Of a stretch of 64,000 nucleotides of DNA, positions 35,627-44,965 are shown one piece after another (position 1 is the stretch's first letter; each line of letters opens with the position of its first letter). Made by a program: the position numbers and the translations under genes. The stretch is from JACMQX01 sp040385105. Its GTDB lineage: Bacteria; Pseudomonadota; Gammaproteobacteria; Burkholderiales; Burkholderiaceae_C. Where the stretch lies: positions 62,001 through 126,000 of the forward strand of contig JAZKHY010000061.1 of assembly GCA_040385105.1 (NCBI GenBank). Reading direction: 5' to 3'. Under the pieces are notes generated by a model. That model saw only the letters and a program-made list of their open reading frames with translations, made no database searches and was not told the origin of the DNA.

Positions 35627-37258
35627 ATGACAGTGCAGGACATGACTGTTGCCGGCGTGATCGCGCAGGCCTGTGCAAAGCACGGTGTGAAGCGTGCGTT
35701 CGGCGTGCCGGGCGGAGGCAGCTCGCTGGACCTGATCGAAGCGTTCGGCCATTGCGGCATTGATTTTGTGCTCTGCAGGACCGAGGCCGGCGCCATGCTG
35801 GCTGCCGCGGCGGATGCCGAGATCCGCAACTCGTTCGGCGTGGCAGTCACCACGCAGGGACCGGGCACGGCCAGCGCGATGAACGGGCTTGCGCATTCCG
35901 CGCTTGACCGTGCACCCGTGCTCTTCATCAGTGACGGCTGGACCCAGGCACAGCTGGCTATCGACACGCACCAGGTGTTTGACCAGCGTGCCATGTCGGC
36001 CCCTGTGGCCAAGGCCAGCTCGCGGCTGGAAGCCGCGGACCCCGCCCCCGAGCTTGACGGCCTGATCGCCCTGATGCTGGCTGCGCCATGGGGTCCGGTG
36101 CATATTGAGCTGACCGGCGAGAACGCAAGGCGCGTGGTCAGCGGTGGCAAGGGCGTGCAGGGCGCCGCCGGCAGCCATGCTGCGAAAGCCCGCGGCCCTT
36201 CCACGGGCCATGGCGACGCACCGGCCCTGCTGCGCGCGGCGAAGCGGCCGGTGCTGCTGGTGGGCCTTGAGTCGCGGGACGAGGGCGCGCCCGCGCGCCT
36301 GCTGGAGATGGCGCAGCGCCTGCAATGCCCGGTGCTGGCCACTTACAAGGCCAAGGGCATCATCAGCGACGAGTCGCCCTGGGCCGTTGGCCATTTCACC
36401 GGCGGCGCGGCCGAGGGGCCGTGCATCGCTGCCGCGGACCTTGTCATCCTCTGTGGCCTGGACCCGGTCGAGCTGATCGGCAAGCCCTGGACCTGCCAGG
36501 CGCCGGTGATCGACGTCGCGCTGGTGGCACATGCGGTCCATCCTGTGAAGCCTGCTGCCGGCCTGTATGGGCCGCTGGCCGCGAGCCTCGACGCCCTGCT
36601 GCCCGCATGCAGTGCCTCGGACTGGAGCGCTTCCGCCATTGCAGGTCTGCGCAGCGACATGGCTGCGCGGCTGGCGTACCAGGGCGAGGCAGCCGGCCTG
36701 TCGCCCCAGCAGGTGGTGCAGAAGGCCATGGAGGCCGCCGGGCCTGACCGCCCCGCAGTTACGGTGGACGCGGGTGCCCACATGTTCTCGGCCATGGCCT
36801 TCTGGCAGGCGCGGGCTGCAGGCAGCGCGCTCATCTCCAACGGCCTGGCCACGATGGCGTACGCCCTGCCGGCTGGCATTGCCAGCGCGCTGGCGTCGCC
36901 AGAACGGCCCACGGTGGTGTTCACCGGCGACGGCGGACTGATGATGTGCGCCGGCGAGCTGGCCACTGCGGCACAAAGCGGCGCGCGGGTCTGCGTCATC
37001 GTCTTTAATGACGGAGCCCTCTCGCTCATCGCGCTCAAGCAGCGCAACCGGGGCATGGCCGAGGCCGGCGTCGTCTGGCCAAGGGCGGACTTTGCGGGCG
37101 TGGCGCGAGGCTTTGGCCTGAAGGCCTTCACGGCGGCCACCGCGCCGGAGTACGAAGACGCACTGCGCCAGGCATTCCGGCACGACGGCCCCTGCCTGAT
37201 CGACGTCCATGTGGACCCGTCCGGCTACCGGGCCCAGGCCCGGTCGCTGCGGGGCTAG
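35627..37258 (+). CDS. thiamine pyrophosphate-binding enzyme (2-oxoacid decarboxylase/acetolactate synthase-like)
   Basis: ThDP-dependent enzyme of 543 residues with the N-terminal pyrimidine domain (catalytic E53 in LCRTEAGAML), a central domain, and the C-terminal PP domain with the GDG-N ThDP/Mg motif (FTGDGGLMMCAGELATAAQSGARVCVIVFND). Such proteins include acetolactate synthase and benzoylformate decarboxylase. There is no small regulatory subunit next to it, and it lies between aldehyde dehydrogenase and an FMN 2-hydroxyacid dehydrogenase, so decarboxylation of a 2-oxo acid to an aldehyde is the best guess. The central FAD-related region was not examined in enough detail to decide on FAD. 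Confidence 0.85.
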   Translation: MTVQDMTVAGVIAQACAKHGVKRAFGVPGGGSSLDLIEAFGHCGIDFVLCRTEAGAMLAAAADAEIRNSFGVAVTTQGPGTASAMNGLAHSALDRAPVLFISDGWTQAQLAIDTHQVFDQRAMSAPVAKASSRLEAADPAPELDGLIALMLAAPWGPVHIELTGENARRVVSGGKGVQGAAGSHAAKARGPSTGHGDAPALLRAAKRPVLLVGLESRDEGAPARLLEMAQRLQCPVLATYKAKGIISDESPWAVGHFTGGAAEGPCIAAADLVILCGLDPVELIGKPWTCQAPVIDVALVAHAVHPVKPAAGLYGPLAASLDALLPACSASDWSASAIAGLRSDMAARLAYQGEAAGLSPQQVVQKAMEAAGPDRPAVTVDAGAHMFSAMAFWQARAAGSALISNGLATMAYALPAGIASALASPERPTVVFTGDGGLMMCAGELATAAQSGARVCVIVFNDGALSLIALKQRNRGMAEAGVVWPRADFAGVARGFGLKAFTAATAPEYEDALRQAFRHDGPCLIDVHVDPSGYRAQARSLRG

Positions 37259-37359
37259 CCGCCGATGGACTGAAGCACCCGACCCCGTTCCCTCCGGCGA
37301 CGAGACATGTCTGTGATCGCGCCGGCCCAACCCTGACAGATACTTTGAAGGAGACAACC

Positions 37360-38328
37360 GTGAAATTCAGAACCCGTATCGTCCTGGCTGCATTGCTGGG
37401 CCTGAGCATTCTTCCCGCCGTCGCGCAGCAGGCCCAGTGGCCCACCAGGCCCGTGCGCTGGATCGTCCCGTTTGCCGCCGGCGGCACGGCCGATGCGGCT
37501 GCGCGCCACATCGCCCAGAAGCTCACCGAGCGCTGGGGCCAGCAGGTGCTGGTGGACAACAAGCCGGGCGCCAACACGGTGATCGCGGCGGTCGAGGCCG
37601 CCCGCGCCGCGCCGGACGGCTACACGCTGTTCCAGCCGATCAACTCGACGCTGACGGTGAACCAGTTCGCCTTCTCCAAACTGCCTTATGACGGCCTGCG
37701 CGACTTCACGCCCATCGGCCTGCTGGCCTCCGTGCCGCTGATCTTCGTGGCCAGCGACAACATGCCCGCCAGGTCCATGACCGAGCTGATCGCGATGGCG
37801 AAGAAGTCGCCCGACGGCATCACCATGGGCGGCGGTGTCGTGGGCGTGCAGCTGGCTGCCGAGCGCTTCATGCGCGATGCGGGCGTCAAGGTGCGCTATG
37901 TGGCCTACAAGAGCGGCGCCGACGTGACCAAGGGCCTGCTGTCGGGCGAGATCCAGTCCGGCCTGGACGGCGTGCCCGCCTATCCGGCGCTCTTCAAGGC
38001 CGGCAAGCTCAGGCCCCTGGCAACCAACAGCCCCCGGCGCATCTCGGCATTGCCGGACGTTCCGACGCTGACGGAGCTCGGCCTGAAGAATTCCGAAGCG
38101 CCGATGTGGCACGGCCTGATGGCACCGGCCGGCCTGCCGGCGGACATCCAGAAGAAGATCGCTGCAGACCTGCAGGTGGTGCTGGCCATGCCGGACCTGC
38201 GCGAGAAGATGGGGGCACTCGGCCTGGAAGCCACCTTTGCCGGTCCTGACGACCTGGTCAAACTCATCAAGACCGAATCCTCCAACATGGGTCCGCTCGT
38301 CAAGGACCTTGGCATCAAGATGGACTGA
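37360..38328 (+). CDS. Bug/TctC-type tripartite tricarboxylate transporter receptor
   Basis: Periplasmic solute-binding protein of 322 residues, probably for a carboxylate. Signal peptide at 1-25 (ending PAVAQQ), then the Bug signature WPTRPVRWIVPFAAGGTADAAARHIAQKLTERWGQQVLVDNKPGANTVIA and, near the middle, VAYKSGADVTKGLLSGEIQ. GTG start at 37360 has AAGGAG 7 nt upstream. No TctA/TctB membrane genes are in the window, so this is an orphan receptor, a common situation in Burkholderiales. It lies in the operon with the ThDP enzyme and hydroxyacid dehydrogenase and likely captures the pathway substrate. Confidence 0.9.
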   Translation: MKFRTRIVLAALLGLSILPAVAQQAQWPTRPVRWIVPFAAGGTADAAARHIAQKLTERWGQQVLVDNKPGANTVIAAVEAARAAPDGYTLFQPINSTLTVNQFAFSKLPYDGLRDFTPIGLLASVPLIFVASDNMPARSMTELIAMAKKSPDGITMGGGVVGVQLAAERFMRDAGVKVRYVAYKSGADVTKGLLSGEIQSGLDGVPAYPALFKAGKLRPLATNSPRRISALPDVPTLTELGLKNSEAPMWHGLMAPAGLPADIQKKIAADLQVVLAMPDLREKMGALGLEATFAGPDDLVKLIKTESSNMGPLVKDLGIKMD

Positions 38329-38369
38329 GCGCCGATGCAAGACGCTGCTGCACGCCGGGGAACCACCGC

Positions 38370-39515
38370 ATGACAAGGCCGGTCGACAAATGCCTGAGCA
38401 TCAACGACTTGCGCCTGCATGCCCGGCGCTACCTGCCGCGGGTGATCTACGACTACTTGGAAGGCGGTGCCGACGACGAACAGTGCCTGGCGGAGAACAC
38501 CGCGCGCCTGGGCAGCCACAGGCTGCGCCCGAGGTATCTGGTGGACATCTCTTCCCGCTCGCAGCAGGTAACGGTGCTGGGCAGCACCTGGAAATCGCCC
38601 ATCGGCATCTCGCCCATGGGCATGCTGGGCATGGTGCGGCATGAGGGCGACCTGTTGCTGGCCCGGGTTGCGGCGGGCTCGGGGATACCGTTTGTGCTGT
38701 CGGGCGCCAGCAATGCGACCATTGAAGCGGCTGCGCAACAGGCTCCCGGCGCATGGCTGCAGTACTACCCGTGCAAGGACCTGAAGATCGAGCGTGACCT
38801 GCTCAGGCGTGCCGCCGCCGCCGGCATCAGGACGCTGGTCGTGACCGTCGATGTCCCGCTGCATTCCAAGCGCGAGCGCAACATGCGCAGCGGCTGGGTG
38901 CGGCCCTACAAGCCGACGCCTGCTGTCATGCTGGAAGCCATGCGGCACCCGGCGTGGGTGGCCCGCTACCTGCGCCATGGCCTGCCGGTGATGGAGAACT
39001 TCCTGCCCTATGCGCCGGCCGGCATCGGCGCGCGCGACCTGACAGCCTTCTATGCCTCGCAGGTGCCAACGGCACATGGCTGGCCGCTGGTCGCGCGCCT
39101 GCGCGGCCTGTGGGAGGGCCACTTGGTGCTCAAGGGCATCCTGTCGGGCGAGGATGCTGCGCTTGCGGCGGACGCGGGCGCGGATGGCGTGATCGTCTCC
39201 AATCACGGCGGCCGCCAGCTGGACCGCAGCATCGCCGCCATTGATGCCCTGCCCGAAGTGGTTGCTGCCGCCGGCACGAAGCTGGCGGTGATGTTCGACA
39301 GCGGCATCCGCCGCGGCTCGGACGTGGCGGTGGCGCTCAGCCTCGGCGCCAGGCTCTGCTTTGTAGGTCGCCCTGCGGCCTATGGCCTTGCGGCATTCGG
39401 GCTGCCGGGAGCACAGAGGGCCATCGACATCCTGCGGCACGAGCTGGACCTGACGCTCGGCCAGATCGGCTGTCCGCGGGCGGCCGATCTCGGCGCCCGC
39501 TTCCTTCGCACCTGA
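38370..39515 (+). CDS. FMN-dependent alpha-hydroxy-acid dehydrogenase/oxidase
   Basis: Oxidises an L-2-hydroxy acid to the 2-oxo acid. 381 residues, TIM barrel of the lactate/mandelate dehydrogenase and glycolate oxidase family. Evidence: IYDYLEGGADDEQCLAEN at the start, PIGISPMGMLGMV, catalytic H279 and substrate R282 in SNHGGRQLD, DSGIRRGSDVAVALSLGA for FMN phosphate. It lacks the cytochrome b2 domain. Last gene of the rightward operon; its product is the natural substrate of the ThDP enzyme. A paralogue is encoded at 54706-55926. Confidence 0.92.
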   Translation: MTRPVDKCLSINDLRLHARRYLPRVIYDYLEGGADDEQCLAENTARLGSHRLRPRYLVDISSRSQQVTVLGSTWKSPIGISPMGMLGMVRHEGDLLLARVAAGSGIPFVLSGASNATIEAAAQQAPGAWLQYYPCKDLKIERDLLRRAAAAGIRTLVVTVDVPLHSKRERNMRSGWVRPYKPTPAVMLEAMRHPAWVARYLRHGLPVMENFLPYAPAGIGARDLTAFYASQVPTAHGWPLVARLRGLWEGHLVLKGILSGEDAALAADAGADGVIVSNHGGRQLDRSIAAIDALPEVVAAAGTKLAVMFDSGIRRGSDVAVALSLGARLCFVGRPAAYGLAAFGLPGAQRAIDILRHELDLTLGQIGCPRAADLGARFLRT

Positions 39516-40022
39516 TCAGTCGTCGATCGCGTGGCCGCGCTTCGGGACAAGCACGCTGCGCTCGAAGCTGATGACCACGGTGCCGTCAGCCTTGAGGCCG
39601 ACCGTGCGCACCGTGACGATGCCCTGCGTGCGCCGGCTGGCCGACTCCCGCTTGCCGAGCACCGTGGATTCGGCATACAGCGTGTCGCCGCAAAATACCG
39701 GGGCCGACAGTTTGATGTCGTTCCAGCCCAGGTTGCCGATGGCCTTCTGGCTCACATCGCTCACGCTCATGCCCACGACGATCGACAGCGTGAGGCAGCT
39801 GTTCACCAGCGGCTTGCCGAACTCCGACTTTGACGCGTACTCATTGTCAAAGTGCAGCGGGTGGGTGTTCATGGTCAGCAGCGTGAACCAGATGTTGTCG
39901 TTCTCTGTGATGGTGCGGCCGGGCCGGTGTTCATACACGTGGCCGGTTTCGAAGTCCTCGAAATGGCGTCCAAAGCTTTCACGGAAGCGGCCGGGCGCGA
40001 TTTCCACTGCGGTGCGGGTCAT
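39516..40022 (-). CDS. MaoC family dehydratase
   Basis: Hot-dog-fold enoyl-CoA hydratase of 168 residues. It contains the hydratase-type motif TMNTHPLHFDNEYASKSEFGKPLVNS and a YEHRPGRTITENDNIWFT opening as in mesaconyl-CoA hydratase-like proteins. Start ATG at 40022 overlaps the CoA transferase stop (ATGA). Last gene of the leftward operon acyl-CoA dehydrogenase - CaiB - CaiB - MaoC. With an acyl-CoA dehydrogenase and a CitE-like lyase in the same regulon, hydration of a branched or dicarboxylic enoyl-CoA (mesaconyl-CoA-like) is plausible but not proven. Converges on the FMN dehydrogenase gene, with no gap between the two coding regions. Confidence 0.87.
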   Translation of the reverse strand: MTRTAVEIAPGRFRESFGRHFEDFETGHVYEHRPGRTITENDNIWFTLLTMNTHPLHFDNEYASKSEFGKPLVNSCLTLSIVVGMSVSDVSQKAIGNLGWNDIKLSAPVFCGDTLYAESTVLGKRESASRRTQGIVTVRTVGLKADGTVVISFERSVLVPKRGHAIDD

Positions 40023-41134
40023 GGTTTCAAGTCTTTCAGGAGGGGTTGATGCTGGTTGAGCCCCGGCGACGCCAGGTCCGGGCGGGACGGCTCGTCGAGG
40101 AAACGGATCGGGCTGGCGATGTGGGGCCGGCCAGCCGCATCGCGCACGACCATGCCGCGGGCGAGCAACTGCGGGTCCTGTAGGGCTTGCGGCAGCGTGT
40201 TGACCGGGCCCCAGCAGACGTCCAGTGGCGCCAGCCGCCGCTCCCATTCGGCGCGGCTTGCCTGCAGGAAGCTGTGCTCCAGGAAGTCCATCACCGGCTT
40301 CTGGTGGGCGCCCGGGCCCTGCAGGCACAGCGTGGCAAGCTCGGGCCGGCCCAGCGCCGCCAGCAGCGCGTGGATGAACTTCGGCTCCTGCCCGGCCAGC
40401 GCGATGCGCCCGCCATCGCGCGTCTCATAGATGCGGTAGAACGCACTGCCGCCGGTTGTGCGCTCGAGCTTCGGGTCGGGCTGGCGGCCTTCGGCCATGG
40501 TCGGCCCCAGCACATTGCGCAGTGCGCCGGCCATGCAGTCGAGCATCGAGATGTCGATGTAGTCGCCCTTGCCGGTGGCTTGGCGCCGCAGCAGGGCCAT
40601 CAGAACGCCGGCCAGGCCGTGCAGGCCGGCCAGCAGGTCAGCCACCGGCACGCCTGGAATGGCGGGGCTGCCGTCGGCGCCGACGCCCATGCCCAGCACG
40701 CCTGACATCGCTTCCACCGCAAGGTCGTGCGCGGGGCGGTCGCGGTAGGGCCCGTCCTGGCCGAATGCGCTGATGGAGCAGTACACGATGCCCGGGTTGC
40801 GCAGGCGCAGGGTTTCAGGGTCCACGCCCAGTCGTCTGGCCACGCCGGGCCGGAAAGACTCGATGAACACATCGGCACTGTCCGCCAGCGCGAGCAGCGC
40901 AGCCTTGCCTTCATGGGTCTTGAGATCCAGGACGATGCTCTTCTTGCCCCGGTTCAGGTTGCGGAAGAACACCGTGTGCGGCCCGTCGGACAGCCCGATG
41001 TGGCGGCCCGGGTCTCCCTCGCCGGGTTGCTCCACCTTGATGACATCGGCACCATGGTCCGCCAGTGACAGGGAAAGATAGGGGCCAGGCAGGAACACCG
41101 ACAGGTCCACGACGCGGATACCCTCCAGCTTCAT
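40019..41134 (-). CDS. CaiB/BaiF family CoA transferase (copy 1)
   Basis: Family III CoA transferase of 371 residues. The catalytic aspartate is D166 in GVPVADLLAG; other family features are RVVDLSVFLPGPYLSLSLADHGADVIKVEQPGEGDPGRH at the N terminus and NRGKKSIVLDLKTHEGK. These enzymes move CoA between a donor acyl-CoA and an organic acid. Start overlaps the stop of the other CaiB gene by 1 nt (TGATG). The N-terminal block differs enough from copy 2 to suggest separate substrates or a hetero-oligomer. Confidence 0.9.
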   Translation of the reverse strand: MKLEGIRVVDLSVFLPGPYLSLSLADHGADVIKVEQPGEGDPGRHIGLSDGPHTVFFRNLNRGKKSIVLDLKTHEGKAALLALADSADVFIESFRPGVARRLGVDPETLRLRNPGIVYCSISAFGQDGPYRDRPAHDLAVEAMSGVLGMGVGADGSPAIPGVPVADLLAGLHGLAGVLMALLRRQATGKGDYIDISMLDCMAGALRNVLGPTMAEGRQPDPKLERTTGGSAFYRIYETRDGGRIALAGQEPKFIHALLAALGRPELATLCLQGPGAHQKPVMDFLEHSFLQASRAEWERRLAPLDVCWGPVNTLPQALQDPQLLARGMVVRDAAGRPHIASPIRFLDEPSRPDLASPGLNQHQPLLKDLKP

Positions 41135-42345
41135 CAGGAGGCCTCCCCTGACACTGCTGCCGGAATGACGCTGTCCGTGTCTGCACCAAGCGGCGAGCAG
41201 GCGGCCATGCGGGGCCGCTTGCCGTTGAACCTGAGCGGGTTGGCCAGCATCCGCAACTGCGGCTTGTGGGGGTGCTCCACCTGGGCCAGCATGCCGCTCT
41301 CGCGCACGAATTCGCTCTCCAGCGCCTCGGCCAGGCCCAGGACAGGTGCGACCGGCAGCTTGCCTTCAAGCTTGCCGAGCCAATGGCTCGTGGTCTGTGC
41401 GCGGAACTCGGCATCCAGTGCGGCCTGCAGGCTGGCGCGATTGCTGTTGCGTGCGGCCATGGTCTGGAACCCGGGCATGTCGCCGAGGTCCTGGCGGCCC
41501 AGCGTGGCCAGCAGGGTCTCCCAGAATTTCTGCGTCATGCACATGACGAAGATCCAGCCGTCTGCCGTTGGAAATGTCTGGACCGGCGCAAGCGAGTAGT
41601 GGCCGCTGCGCTCCTGGCGCTTTGACACATGTCCCTCGTTCAGGTACCAGGTCGCGGCGTAGCCGAGCTGATGCAGCGTCACGTCGAAAAGGCTGGTGTC
41701 CACATCGCAGCCCTCGCCGGTCTCGCGCGCGCGCAGCAGGGCGGACAGCAGGCCGATGATGGAGGTCAGCCCCGTCGTGTGGTCCACGATGGACGGGGCG
41801 CCGATGCGTGCGGGCGGTGTGCCGGGCTCGCCGGTGAGGTGCATCAGCCCCGTCTCGGCCTGCATCAGGTAGTCGTAGCCGGGCCACGCGGCGCGGCTGG
41901 TGTCGCGGCCATAGGCGGAGATGTGGACGCAGACGAGGGCCGGGTTGAGGTGGCACAGGCCGCCGTAGTCCAGCCCGAGCTTTGCCGGCTGGTCGCCGCG
42001 CAGGTTGTTCAGCACCACGTCGGCGCCGCGCACCAGCTCCTCAAAAGCGGCCCGCCCCTGCGGCGACTTGATGTCCAGCGTGACGCTGCGCTTGTTGAGG
42101 TTCCAGGCCTGGAAGTACTCGCTGTCGTCGGCGCCCAGGAAGTAGGGGCCGGTGTGGCGCGACGGGTCGCCGCGTGTGGCGGGGTTCTCGATCTTGATCA
42201 CGTCCGCGCCCATGTGCGCAAGGAACATGGTGCCGTAGGGTCCGGCGCCGAACTGTTCGACCGAGACGATGCGTACACCCTTTAGAGGCTGGTGCGGCGG
42301 GCGGGGCAGGGAACGGTCTGCGCGCGTGCCGGGCTCGGTGCTCAT
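41134..42345 (-). CDS. CaiB/BaiF family CoA transferase (copy 2)
   Basis: Family III CoA transferase of 403 residues. Catalytic aspartate D188 in SIVDHTTGL; N-terminal PLKGVRIVSVEQFGAGPYGTMFLAHMGADVIKIENP is canonical. ATG at 42345 overlaps the acyl-CoA dehydrogenase stop as ATGA, which supports this start over an upstream in-frame codon. Second gene of the leftward operon. The presence of two CaiB proteins in one operon fits either a two-subunit enzyme (as for succinyl-CoA:benzylsuccinate transferase) or two successive acids; the sequence does not decide. Confidence 0.9.
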   Translation of the reverse strand: MSTEPGTRADRSLPRPPHQPLKGVRIVSVEQFGAGPYGTMFLAHMGADVIKIENPATRGDPSRHTGPYFLGADDSEYFQAWNLNKRSVTLDIKSPQGRAAFEELVRGADVVLNNLRGDQPAKLGLDYGGLCHLNPALVCVHISAYGRDTSRAAWPGYDYLMQAETGLMHLTGEPGTPPARIGAPSIVDHTTGLTSIIGLLSALLRARETGEGCDVDTSLFDVTLHQLGYAATWYLNEGHVSKRQERSGHYSLAPVQTFPTADGWIFVMCMTQKFWETLLATLGRQDLGDMPGFQTMAARNSNRASLQAALDAEFRAQTTSHWLGKLEGKLPVAPVLGLAEALESEFVRESGMLAQVEHPHKPQLRMLANPLRFNGKRPRMAACSPLGADTDSVIPAAVSGEAS

Positions 42346-43520
42346 ACGGCAGGGTTCCGCTTGACCCACTGCCGGGCGATGATGATGCGCTGCATCTCGT
42401 TGGTCCCCTCGCCGATGCAGGTCAGCGGTGCGTCGCGGTACAGCCGCTCGATGTCGTACTCCTTCGAGTAGCCATAGGCGCCGTGGATGCGCATGGACTC
42501 GGTGCTGTTTTCCAGCGCCGCCTCGGACGAAAAGTACTTCGCCATGCCGGCCTCCATGTCGCAGCGTTCACCGCGGTCAAAGCTGGCCGCGGCATCCAGG
42601 GTGAGAAGGCGCGCAGCGCGGGCACGGGTGGCCATTTCTCCAAGCTTGAGCGCAATGGCCTGGTGCTCTGCAATCGGCTTGCCGAATGTCTTGCGCATTT
42701 GCGCGTACTGGGTGGCCAGGCGCAGCGCGCCCTCGGCAATACCCACGCCGCGCGAGGCGACGTTGATGCGCCCCAGTTCCAGGCCGCCGGTGGCCTGGTA
42801 GAAGCCCTGACCCTCGACGCCGCCGATCAGGTGGTCGGCGCTGAGCCGGTAGCCGTCGGCAATGAGCTCGCCGGAGTCGATGCTCTTGTACCCAAGCTTC
42901 TCCAGCTTGCGGCCGTTGCTCAGGCCTGGCCCCTTGGGGGCGATGAACATGCTCATGCCGGCGTGGCGTGGCTGCGCCTGCGGGTCGGTCTTGACCAGCA
43001 GGGCAAAGCAGGAGCCCTCGATGGCGTTGGTGATCCATGTCTTGGTGCCGTTGATGACGTAGCCGTCTCCATCGCGGCGGGCGGTCATGCGGATGGCCTG
43101 CAGGTCGGTGCCGGCGTCGGGCTCGGTCAGTGCGAGGCCGCCGCGGATTTCACCGGACGCGAACCTGGGCAGCCAGGCGGCCTTCTGGTCGGGTGTCCCG
43201 AATTTTTCCACTGCGAGGGCGAGCATAAGGTGCGAGTTGAAGATGCCGGTGATCGACATCCAGACCGAAGAGATGCGCATCACGATTTTTGCGTAGGTGG
43301 CTGCCGGCAGGCCCAGTCCGCCGTATTCGGTGCCCACCGTGGCGCCGAACAGGCCCAGTTCCTTCATTTCCTCAACGATGTGGGCCGGGTAGCGGTCTGC
43401 ATGGTCGAACTCGCGCACCAGCTCGGGTTTGAGCGAGCGCTCGATCCAGCGGTCGATGGCGTTGAGAAGTTCGGACTCGTCGGCAGGCGAGATGGTGCGG
43501 AGGATGGGGGTGGTTGTCAT
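42342..43520 (-). CDS. acyl-CoA dehydrogenase family protein
   Basis: FAD-dependent alpha,beta-dehydrogenation of an acyl-CoA. 392 residues. Catalytic base E371 in CIGEGTNEMQRIIIARQ; TEPDAGTDLQAIRMTA and WITNAIEGS give the FAD-binding region. Start at 43520; the frame runs 9 codons further back into the operator. First gene of the leftward operon with the two CaiB transferases and MaoC. A near-consensus promoter and operator site 3 lie just upstream. With MaoC it would make a beta-hydroxyacyl-CoA. Confidence 0.92.
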   Translation of the reverse strand: MTTTPILRTISPADESELLNAIDRWIERSLKPELVREFDHADRYPAHIVEEMKELGLFGATVGTEYGGLGLPAATYAKIVMRISSVWMSITGIFNSHLMLALAVEKFGTPDQKAAWLPRFASGEIRGGLALTEPDAGTDLQAIRMTARRDGDGYVINGTKTWITNAIEGSCFALLVKTDPQAQPRHAGMSMFIAPKGPGLSNGRKLEKLGYKSIDSGELIADGYRLSADHLIGGVEGQGFYQATGGLELGRINVASRGVGIAEGALRLATQYAQMRKTFGKPIAEHQAIALKLGEMATRARAARLLTLDAAASFDRGERCDMEAGMAKYFSSEAALENSTESMRIHGAYGYSKEYDIERLYRDAPLTCIGEGTNEMQRIIIARQWVKRNPAV

Positions 43521-43535
43521 TGGTGTTTTAAAAAT

Positions 43536-43547
43536 GTGTACGTACAA
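43536..43547. promoter_or_regulatory. candidate GntR operator, site 3
   Basis: GTGTACGTACAA, 11 of 12 matches to the consensus; abuts the predicted -10 of the acyl-CoA dehydrogenase promoter and lies 15 bp before its ATG. Confidence 0.65.
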
Positions 43548-43575
43548 CTATATCGACGAAATCAAGCACTGTCAA
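43547..43575 (-). promoter_or_regulatory. sigma70 promoter of the acyl-CoA dehydrogenase operon
   Basis: On the minus strand TTGACA (43575-43570), 17-bp spacer, TATAGT (43552-43547). This is the best promoter match in the window. The operator overlaps the predicted transcription start. Confidence 0.7.
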
Positions 43576-43660
43576 ATACCCGAATTCTCCAGTAATAAGG
43601 CTAGAATTAAAGTGAAAGCCCTTCACGATCTGCATTCGATACATACATGGCTATTTCAAT

Positions 43661-43672
43661 AAGTACGTACAA
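43661..43672. promoter_or_regulatory. candidate GntR operator, site 4
   Basis: AAGTACGTACAA, right half perfect, two mismatches on the left; 36 bp before the TTG start of the CoA transferase. It shares the downstream AAAAATCAAA flank with site 1. Confidence 0.55.
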
Positions 43673-43708
43673 AAAATCAAAAAAATTCAACTACCGGGGA
43701 GGCCGCCC

Positions 43709-44959
43709 TTGAAGCCGCTGGCAGACCTGGCCGGCTGCCTGGCCGGCCTTGCGGCGGATGAGGGCATCGTGATGCACTCCGGCGCGGCGCACCCGACGCG
43801 GCTGGGGCGGTTGCTGGCTGAAGCCGCCGGGTCGCTGCGTGGCCGCCGCATCCATACGCTCACGCCGCTTGGTCCCCTTGCCTATGCCGACCCGCCTGCG
43901 CGCGACCTGCTTGAGATCAATACCTTCCTCCCGGGCGCAGGGCTGCGCGCTGCGATGGATGCCGGTCGGGTGATGCCGCTGCGCCAGCCGCTGTCCAGCG
44001 TGCCGGCATCGTTCGCGCAGCGCGGGCTTCCGGTGGGCGCGGTGCTGCTGCGCGTGTCCCCGCCGGATGCGGCAGGGCGGGTCAGCCTGGGCGTGTCGGT
44101 GGATTACATGCCCCAGGCCATTGCGGCGGCCAGGCTGGTGATTGTCGAGATCGACCCGCTGATGCCGCGTACCATGGGTGATTCGTGGCTGGCCGCCAGC
44201 GACATCGATGCATTCGTTGATGCGGCCGACGGTCCGCACGAAGTGGCCCCTGCCTGCAGCGACGAGGCCGAGACGGCCATTGCGGGCCACATCGCGTCGC
44301 TGGTCGAGGACGGCGCGGTGCTCCAACTGGGTGTGGGCGCGCTGCCGGATCAGGTGCTGGCCAGGCTCGGGCACCTGAAGCACCTGGGCCTGCACACCGG
44401 CATCATCGGCCAGGGGGCCCGCGCGCTGATCGAGCGGGGCGTCATCGACAACAGCACCAAGGGCCATCTTGCGGGGATCAGCGTCGCCACCATGGCATTT
44501 GGCTCGGCTGGCTTCTATGCCTTCCTCGACGGCAATGCCGCCGTCGGCCTGTACCCCTGCGCGTTGACGCATGACCATGCGGTGCTGCGGCGGCTCGGCC
44601 GCCTGTGCGCCATCAATTCGGCGATGCAGGTTGGCCTGGACGGCAGGGTCAACGCCGAATGGGCAGGCCGCCGCAGGGTGTCGCTGCCTGGCGGCCTGCC
44701 CGACTTCGCGCGCGTGGCGTCGGGACTGCCGGGCGGGCGCAGCATCATCGCGCTGCGGTCCACCGGCCGCAATGGTGCAAGCAATATCGTGGAAGCCATC
44801 GGCGGTGACGCGCCGGCCTCGCTGGAGCCGCATGAGGTGGACTTTGTGGTGACCGAGTTCGGGGTTGCGAGCCTGCGTGGACGGACGCCCACGCAACGCC
44901 GCCAGGCGCTGGCGGCCATCGCGCACCCGCAGCACCGGCAGGCGCTGGCGGCTGCCTGA
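43709..44959 (+). CDS. acetyl-CoA hydrolase/transferase family protein
   Basis: Family I-type CoA transferase or hydrolase of 416 residues related to acetate or 4-hydroxybutyrate CoA transferase. Recognised by GRVSLGVSVDYMPQAIAAARLVIVEI, LQLGVGALPDQVL, LGLHTGIIGQGARALIERGVIDNSTKG and the late SAMQVGLDGRVNAEW block. TTG start at 43709 with GGGGAGG 6 nt upstream is well supported. Divergent from the acyl-CoA dehydrogenase operon, with operator sites 3 and 4 between. Role inferred: activating the pathway acid or recycling CoA. Confidence 0.85.
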   Translation: MKPLADLAGCLAGLAADEGIVMHSGAAHPTRLGRLLAEAAGSLRGRRIHTLTPLGPLAYADPPARDLLEINTFLPGAGLRAAMDAGRVMPLRQPLSSVPASFAQRGLPVGAVLLRVSPPDAAGRVSLGVSVDYMPQAIAAARLVIVEIDPLMPRTMGDSWLAASDIDAFVDAADGPHEVAPACSDEAETAIAGHIASLVEDGAVLQLGVGALPDQVLARLGHLKHLGLHTGIIGQGARALIERGVIDNSTKGHLAGISVATMAFGSAGFYAFLDGNAAVGLYPCALTHDHAVLRRLGRLCAINSAMQVGLDGRVNAEWAGRRRVSLPGGLPDFARVASGLPGGRSIIALRSTGRNGASNIVEAIGGDAPASLEPHEVDFVVTEFGVASLRGRTPTQRRQALAAIAHPQHRQALAAA

Positions 44960-44965
44960 CGCGGT

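Noticed and set aside
35627..37258. Acetolactate synthase large subunit (ilvB)
   Set aside because: No small subunit gene and a catabolic context; the family also contains decarboxylases, so a biosynthetic name is not justified.
34136..39515. Calling the rightward operon a mandelate pathway (mdlB, mdlC, mdlD)
   Set aside because: The enzyme classes match, but there is no mandelate racemase or benzoate route, and the regulon adds acyl-CoA dehydrogenase, hydratase and lyase genes. Gene symbols withheld.
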